Below, one piece after another: positions 10,301 through 19,300 of a DNA stretch of 64,000 nucleotides. Every line of letters begins with the position of its first letter. Positions within the stretch are counted from its first letter, which is position 1. The translations under genes and the position numbers were made by a program. The notes beneath the pieces are model-generated. The model did no database searches and was not told where the DNA came from. It worked only from the letters and a program-made list of their open reading frames with translations. Location of the stretch: NCBI GenBank assembly GCA_028673005.1, contig CM054112.1, positions 27,320,124-27,384,123 on the forward strand, written 5' to 3'. The DNA is from Tanypteryx hageni (lineage: Eukaryota > Arthropoda > Insecta > Odonata > Petaluridae).

Positions 10301-13300
10301 TGACTGTCAAGGGGAAGAGTGTTGGCTCCTGTGTATGAGCTTAAAGAAGAGATGTTACTATTTTTGAAACAGAGGGAAAGTGATGTTTGTGAATGTCTTG
10401 TTAGCTGTGAACTTTGGTTCGTCAAATTAGCATATTTGGCAGAAATGTTTAGGTATATGAATAGTGGGAACACCAACATGCAAGGGCAGAATGAAAACAT
10501 CCTGACTTCTATGGATAAGCTACTAGCATAGCAGAGTAAACAGTCATCTGGAAAAAGAGAGGGTAATCTTGAAATGTTTCCTCTGATTCCAAAAACCTAT
10601 ACGAAAGAAATTGTTGCTCTCATGGTGGAGCACTTAGCAATTCTAGAGCACAATATCGAGTGTTACTTTCCATCCTTGACTACAGAGAAAAACGACAGGG
10701 TAAAGAACCCATTCACGCCAGCGACAACTGACTATTATTTTTTACTCTCTCCGAAGAAGAAGAGTTAGTTAGCTTCTCTTTCAACTGAGCACACTCTAAA
10801 AATTAAGTATGCCAAATTGGTTCTGAATTTTTGCTAGAGAAGAATATTCAGAAATTGCAAAAAAAGCTTTGTCAGTTTTGATGCAGTTTTCTACATCCTG
10901 TGTGAGTTGGGATTCTCAACATAAACAAACATTAAATGCAGAAAAAGGGAATGACTCAACTGTGTTGAAGATGAAACGAGAGCCTGCTTATCACAGATAT
11001 CCTAATATCAGTGCAATCATTAGAAAATGCTCAAGTGTTACATTAGGTAAGATTTTAAAATAGATTTTTTAATAAAACTTCATCATTTGTTTTGCTTTAC
11101 AATATCATAACTTAATTTGGTTGATTACATATATGACATAATATAAAATATATATGTACTTTTATGATAAACCCTAGTTCTTTATTCTAATCTAATTCCA
11201 AAGTGTGCTGCAAGCACCAAAAGGTTGAGAATTACTGGCCTAGACAGTTTAACTAAATTGAATGATATATCATATTTGTTGGTAATATCATTCATAATAG
11301 GCACTCTGAAGAGATGAACGATATTGCTTAAAAATTAAGGGTACTTTATTCTTGGATATTTTGAAACAAAATTTGATTTACTCAAAAATGGCAATAAGGA
11401 TTTTGATTAAAATCCATTCAATTGTACAGTCTGATGTCACAAATAATACTAACTAAGCCATATGTCCCAAAAAATTACTAAAAATCGACCAGTGGCATTA
11501 AAATATATACTAAACTACGGTTAACTTTGATTTATAAGCATTTTTCTTTTATAAGCATACAAAGTCGACCAAACATATATACTGTTGCGCATCACTTCAA
11601 ATCGTCTCTCTTGCCGCAGTCCACGAGCGAACTCTCTCTCTTTAGGACTCTTCTCGGCGACACTCCGCCTAAAACCTCGGGTGAACTGTCTTTCTCCATA
11701 TATGAAGTTTATTACTGTAATCACTTTACTCTCCTTTTTATTTTCTTAATTGCTGGAGCTTCAGGGCTATATCCAATAACAGAAGGCAACACTTTGTGTT
11801 TATTTCTGTTTTTTGTAAAGTCTTTAAAATTTTCTCGCAGTTCCTTAAAATATTTATTATCATTTAACCTATTTGGAATTATTAGAAGTATTACAGGTAT
11901 GGAGAAAGTCATGTGGTGGCCACATCAGATTTTTTTTACAATGATTTGCCTCTTCATACATATATTTATGACATGTCTTGTCACTATCATCTACTGATGA
12001 TGAGAGCTTCATTCTTGAAATGTACATTTAGAATTAGAATACTAGCCTCATTTTAAAAATTTTTTAGAGATGTGTGGTTGAGTTTGAGTGTGTGCGTTCT
12101 TTAATTTAGTCTGTTTGGTCCCTGTTGTTGTCGTGAGATGCATAAACTATCAGACATTTGTTTGAGATATCAAGTCCCTGGCATGAGACAATTTTTCCAT
12201 AAACTTGATATATGTTGCCTTTGAGTATGAGAGCATGTGTTTGAATTTAGTCTGTTTTGGTCACTGTCATTGTCATGAGATGCATAAACCAGATGTTTTT
12301 GAGACATCAAGTCCCTGGCATGAAAAATTTTTTCTCTCAACTTGATATATTTTAATTTTTTACCACAAAAACTTTTTTGAGGTTCATACGGTTTAAGAGT
12401 TTGTTGTAAATTCTCAATTTTTTACCGTAGTCTCCTTTCATATAACAGCATGACTTGTTTGTCCATACATGAATGTTTCATTTCCTTTGCTAAGTGTACC
12501 TAATACATGTTGTTTCTATTAATACCTGTTTGTATGACCTTAACTGTTATTCATGTGCAATTTGTTAATGTATTTCATCAGGAACAGATTGAAACAGGTG
12601 CCAGCAATGTAGTAGCATCAGGACTCTGATTTATAGAGGTCCCCAAATTTCAGATTATTTAAAGTTTATTCTTGAATTTTGTCAAAAAAGGACCCCTATT
12701 TTTCCTGGCATAGACTCCCAAAATGTTTTGATCTAGTCTGATATTTTATGATATACTTCTAAATCACCGTATATAACTATGTAAATGGTATATATTTTAT
12801 ACCAAATATCTTGACATCACATTTGGACATTTTTATTATTTTTTTATGTAAAGGTTGTTTAAAATTAGTGTATTTCTTAATCTTTTTTATACTGCATTTG
12901 TTATAATTGCTGTCACATGTATATTATATTCTATTATATGCTTTGTCTATCACAAACCTCATTGTACTCAGTGTGTACAACATATGCTAATAAATTCAGT
13001 TTAATAATTGAATTCTGTATTCTTTTTTTACCTTCTGTTGGCTATTTTGTTGTTAATATTATTTAATCTAATTATTATTCTAAATTATTTATTCTGTGTA
13101 TGTATAATACTCGACTAGTCCAACAATAGTCATTGCAATGGCAACATTCTCGTAATGAGTGATAAAAACGCCAGTATTTACACGAACTTCAAAGAAATAT
13201 GATCGATAAGCAAAATTCGAAGATAAAAATTGGATAGTGATTCTAGAAAGTCAAAAATACCGCGAGGGGGTGGGGAAGATTTTTCACGTGACGTCTCGAC

Positions 13301-16300
13301 GTAGTTCCACTTTTCGCCATTGGCAGAGTGGAGCGCTCTGAAAGGAAAACTTCGGCTTAGATTTTTAGCATTGAGTTACCGGTCTTTCCGTTAGGGGACT
13401 AGTCTTTGGTTTACGCTATCAAATGCTTTTGATAAATAAAAAAAATACCAAGGGTAAGCTCTTTATTGTTAAAGGCTTGATAGACTTGATTGAGTAGTTG
13501 GAAAGAATCTGATATTGTTGATCTTGCTTTTCTGAACCCATGTTGAAATTCATGAATAAGATGGTTAGATTAAAAAAAGAGAATAACACGGTTGTAAAAG
13601 ATTTTCTTTAGAATTTTAGAAAACACAGGAAGAACAGATATGGGCCTATAGTTCATGGAATTGAAAAGTGGACCTTTTTTAGGAATAGGAAGAACACATG
13701 CTAACTTAAGGTAAGAAAACTGACCTTCAGAAAAGGATTGATTAATAATGTTCACTAAGGGGCCAGCAATATAGTGGATGACAGCTTTAACCACAGGCAT
13801 AGGGATATCATCAAAGTCTGAGGACCAGCTGTTGGCAAATAAACTCACAACTTTTATAATTTCACGAGTCAGTAGGGATTAAGAACAATGAGTTGGGAAA
13901 TGGTGCAGACAGTGAGTGGTAAGCTGAAAAAGGAGTTGTAGGGGCTAGGGGAGATTGACAAAACTGTTGATTGAATAGATCAGCTATTTCATCAGGATTT
14001 GAAATGGGTTACTTATTGAAGAAGATATCTATTTGATTCAGGTTTGTATTTATGTAAAAGTATGTAAATATGTTATGTTTTCATTGAAATCTTGTTGCAT
14101 GTAACTTTAAAAATATTTTTGCTATTTTTACATTTTCATAAATATGAAGAGCTTTATCAATAATGGCGTTTCTCACTCAAAACAAAAATATTCTTCTTCT
14201 GGTACTGTGTATGTAAAATTGAAAATTTTATTTTATGAACTTTATATATACGTATTTATTACAGTGTGTCACATTGTATCATTTACAATCACCATATTAT
14301 AAGTTTAGAAATGAAAGAGGGTTAACAAAAGTAAAGTAAAAGTATGGATCTATCCATCTCAATGAATACTGTAAATACCCGCGTATAATGCGCACCCTCG
14401 TATAACGCGCAGGGGGGTTTTCAGTCTCGTAATCAATGATTTTTCTATATACCCGCGTATAGCGCGATTTTTTTTAGTGTTACCGTTCCAGAATAAAGTA
14501 GATGGTGTAGCGTGGTCTAAAGCAATGATCGAATTATTGGTATTGTATAGGTAACATAATGAAAGTGAAACATGAAATTTTCGAATAACGTTCCGAAGGA
14601 ACGTAAGCTAACTCAATCATTACATACTCTATGTTTACTTACAAGATGATATTAGGACATACACAATCATCATCATCATCATCATCATGCTTCTGTCCGA
14701 AGACAGGTTTTAACTGAATCGCTGCCTCCATTTCTCTCTCTCCCTAGAAGCCTCTTTTATATCTCTATAAGTATTATATCCCTGCTTTATATTATCTAAT
14801 ATTCCTATTCTTTTTCTCCCTCTTCCTCTTCTCCCACTAATTTTTCCTTCTAAGATCGTCCTTTGTAAACACTGTCTTCTCAATATATGCCCTATCCAAT
14901 TTGCTTTTCTTTTCCTGATTGTTTTTATTAGCACCCTTTTTTCTCCCACCATATCTAATACTTCTTCATTTCTCTTCCTCTCTGTCCATTTCACTTTCAT
15001 CATTCTCCTCCATACCCACATCTCAAAACTTTCTAAATATTTTTCCTCCTTTCTCCTTATCGTCCACGTCTCTGCACCATAAAGAGCTATGCTCCATATG
15101 TAGCATTTTGCTAATTTCTTCCTTGTTTCTAAATTTATTTTCTTGCTTGTGAGAAGCTCCTTCTTCTCGTTAAATGCTGCTTTTGCCATTGCAATCCTAC
15201 TTCTGATATCCTGTGTACTACTTCCATCCTGCGCTAAAATACTGCCAAGATATTTGAAACTACATACTTGTTCCAATTTTTGTCCACTTACCATATATTT
15301 AATTCTTTATGTTCCTTTGAAACCACCATGACTTTCGTTTTTTCAGCATTGATCTTCATTCCATATTGTTGGCCAACCTCCACTAGTCTGTCTGTCATCC
15401 CCTGAAGTTTTTTCCTGTCTTCTGCTATTAATCCTTGATCATCTGCATATTTAATGGTGGTAATACTTTCACCCCTATCTTAAATCCTTTCTTTTTCATC
15501 AACGCTTCTTCTGTTATTGTTTCTGCATAAATATTAAATATTGCTGGTGAAATATGACATCCCTGCCTCACTCCCCTCCCTATTGATGTACTTTGTTTCT
15601 TCTCCTTTCATCAAAGTAAAGGTTTTTAAGCAGTCTTTTATCTTTCCAATCTATTCCTATTTTATTTAAAATACCCAACATTTTATCCCATTTCTCTTGG
15701 TCAAAAGCTTTCTCCCATTCTACAAAACAAAAATACATACCTTTATTGACTTCTAGCGCTCTTTCTATCATCATCCTCATACATCCTATAGCATCTCTAG
15801 TCCCTCTTCCTCTTCTGAAACCAAACTGATTATCTTGCAGCTCCTTTTCTATTTTACATTCAATTCTTTTGGTTATTATTCTAGTTAGAACTTTAGCTGT
15901 ATGAGAAATTAAACTAATTGTTCTGTAATCCTTACAACATTTTGCATTGTTCTTTTTCTCCAGTGGTACCATAACAACATCTAAAAAATCTTCAGGCCAT
16001 ATGCCAGTATCATATACTTGGTTAAAAAATTTTGTTAGTTGCTTAACTGCTTTCGACCCCAAAACCTTAAGAACGTCCACTGGTATATCATCACTCCCAA
16101 CAGCCTTCCTTCTTTTCATGTCATCAATTGCTCTTTTAACTTCAGACTCGAGAATACTTGGTCCTAGCTGATCTTCTTCCACATCCTCTTCTTCATTTAA
16201 TTCAATATTTCTTGGCTTTCCTTCTTTGTCATACAGAACCTCAATGTATTCTTTCCAGACATTCTTTACATTGTCTGGCTCCGATACTATTTTACCACTT

Positions 16301-19300
16301 TTGTTCATGATTCCTTTACGTCCTATCTTTCTTGCCTTTTTCTTGAATAGTTCCCTTGCTTTGCTATACATGAGGTCTGTTCTACAAATTCTTTCACACT
16401 CGACAATCTCCTCGCATTTCTCATTTATCCACTGTTCTCTGGCTTTATCTGTTTCCCTTCTTAAAGCATTATTTAACTCCTTGTATTTTCTTTGGCCTTC
16501 TTCAGTGTTTATGTTCTTCCACTTTCTCCGCTCTTCCATTTTTTGCAGCATGGCTGCTGTGATCCAGGGTTTTTTGATTCTTTCACCCGTTACCTTTCCT
16601 ACATCCTTTTCCATTACATCTTTAATGTTGCTATGGATGTATCTCCACTCCTCATCTACATTCTTCCTATTTTCTTCAGCTCTCTCCCCCAACCTTTCCT
16701 CCAGCTCTATCATGATAGCCTCCTTGTTTTTAAGGAGTTCCTCTAAGTTCCATTTCTTGTTAACTCTTATGTTTCTCTTAATGCTCTTCAGTCTACATTG
16801 TGTATTTGCCACCAAAAGGTTGTGGTCGGAATCGATATCTGCCCCTGGTAATGTTTTCACATTTTTAATGCTATTTCTAAATCTTTCATTGACTAGTATG
16901 TAATCTATCTGGTATCGTCTCTGGTCTCCTGGGCTTCTCCATGTGTAAAGTCTCCGCTTGTGATGCTTAAACCATGTATTAGTTACAATCAATCTATTTC
17001 TATGGCAGAATTCCACAAGTTTCTCCCCTCTTTCATTTCTCTTTCCTAGTCCATATTTTCCCACTATGTTATCTTCCTGTCCCTCTCCGACTACACTGTT
17101 CCAGTCTCCCATTACTATGGTGTTGACCCTTCCTTTTCCCTCCTCCTCCAATATCTCCATAATCTGTTCATACATTTCATCTACTTCGTCGTCGCCAGCA
17201 TTAGTCGTTGGCATATACACTTGAATTATAAGCATTTCCACTGGCTCCATCTGAAGTTTTACGGCTATTAATCTATCATTAACTGTCACTACCTTGCTAA
17301 TTCTTTCAGCTATCTCTTTTCTCATTATAATCCCCACTCCCCTTTCCTTTTTCTCTCCTCCCGAGTAAATAATTTTAAATTCCTCTGAATTTATCTCGCC
17401 TTCTCCTTCCCACCGAACTTCACTAAGACCTACTATACCTACATTATTCCTTCTCATTTCCCTTTTTAAGTTTTCTAGTTTACCCCCTGAATTCATAGTC
17501 CTAACATTCCATGTGCCTATTCTTAATTTCTCACCACTTGCTTTCCTATTAATGTTATATTTCCTCTGTGCATCCCCTAGGGTAGTCCCCACCCGGAGAT
17601 CCGATTGGGGGACTATTTTACCTCCGGAATATTTTACCCCAGAGAGATCCATAGAGGTATTCGACATTTTTTGAGCTAATAAAATGAAGGAATGACGATA
17701 ATCCTGTCGAAGTTTTTTGTCACGCCTGAGGTGAATGGGTTCGCCCAACCTTCAGTTTTACCCTTATTAGAACACTCTGGAGCACGTAAAAACGATAGCA
17801 AATGACCATAATTATCTACAGACTCTACGGATCAAGAATAAATCACGTATGAATGCTGAGAGAAAAGTGAGGAACGATAACTTTATGGTAGTTCTATAAG
17901 AAGCATCAACTCCCAGCAAACTCAAAGGCATCAGCTGCCATTGTTTCTAAGTGTAAGTAGTACCAGTACCTCACCACCAGGTCGGGCCCTGGTGTAGGGT
18001 GATGTCATGCATAAAATAGCTCATTATTGTGCTAACAAAAGGAAAGGTGAGTTACAATGTAGCAAATCATATACAGTGAAATGCGAGAATAAGTGGAATG
18101 AATTGTCCACGGATGTTATTATAAAAGGTTTTAAGAAATGTTGCATCAGTAATAGTTTAGATGGTATTGAAGATGATATGGTGTGGGAGGACGATGATGA
18201 CAGCGCCATAGCAACGGAGGATACAAAAGATACCGAAGATGACGATTTCGATAACAACATCAAAGAAAAATGGTCAAATGACGAAGAATTTCCTGGCTTT
18301 TAAAATGAATAAATACTGAATTCATTCTTTTCATATCTAATTAATTTATGTTTATAGAATAAGTTAATAAATTTTTACTATTATCTATCTTACTTTTCGT
18401 AAAAATCACCAATAAATATATGAGGACACCCGGGCAGTAATTAATGTGCCGAAATTGTGGAAAAATGGGGTCAAATGAAAATAGGAATAACACGCATCCT
18501 AATTTTTAACTAAAATATTTTGAAAAAAAAAAGTGCGCATTATGTGGGTATTTACGGTATACATAACCATTATAATAACAAAAATCTGGAAATGTTTAAA
18601 ACTAATGATCTTTACTGCCTTAATAAGCAGCACTGTGGCTTTGTAAAGCACCAATCTATCTTGACAGATTGATATGTGCACTTTCATTTTCATCACATCT
18701 TTCAGGACATCATAACTCTGAAAGAAGTTGCCAACTATTCTACTGTAAAGCAGTGCCTGAATTGTGTAATTTTAACAATGAGAACAAAGTGATTATAACT
18801 GTTTTAACACTTTTTTAAGGCAAATAAATTTTTTAAAATTCCTGAAGCTCAATAGAAAGATTTTCAGCAACAAAGAAAAGCACTGCTATGCTGCCTAAGA
18901 GTACAATGGTGCCCATGAATGCCATCTTTACGATTTTGGGGGCCAAGAGCCCAACATCATTTGGGATCCCTACTATTTATGTGGTAACCCCTGCTGCACT
19001 ACTAGGGGGGTAGCCATAAAAAGCTATCTAAACATTTCATAATTCAGAGAAAAAAGTAAGAAGAGAGTGTAAGCAAAATAAAACATTTTTGATGAGTAAG
19101 TGGCCTTCTTAGCTATATCTTGTAGAAGGTTTCAAAAAAACTGTGAGATACCCCTGCAAATAACTGTGTAATATTGAAAAACACTGGCCAGCAAAAAAAA
19201 CCGGAACACCTTAAAAAAAATCTAATTACTATAAGTGTTTATGCTAAAAATAGCAATTTTTGTTACTGCAAGGAACTAAAAATAAACACTTTTTGTAAGC

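Larger units (their letters stand above)
14369..18557. mobile_element. pogo-like TIR element (family B) with RTE insertion
   Basis: Left end CTGTAAATACCCGCGTATAA at 14369 and right end rc CCGTAAATACCCACATAATG at 18557, each next to TA (14367-14368, 18558-18559). Inside on the left is a minus-strand transposase N-terminal remnant (about 14477-14640, matching 1361-1530), then the RTE insertion, then non-coding sequence matching 1590-1940, then a plus-strand transposase C-terminus. The central catalytic part is absent, so the element was non-autonomous. Confidence 0.7.

Noticed and set aside
11527..11997. 156-codon plus-strand ORF
   Set aside because: Spans two unclassified dispersed repeats; the second copy at 53027-53212 does not keep the frame open.
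16226..16903. 225-codon plus-strand frame
   Set aside because: Exact antisense of the RTE endonuclease-RT region; a shadow of purine-rich coding sequence.
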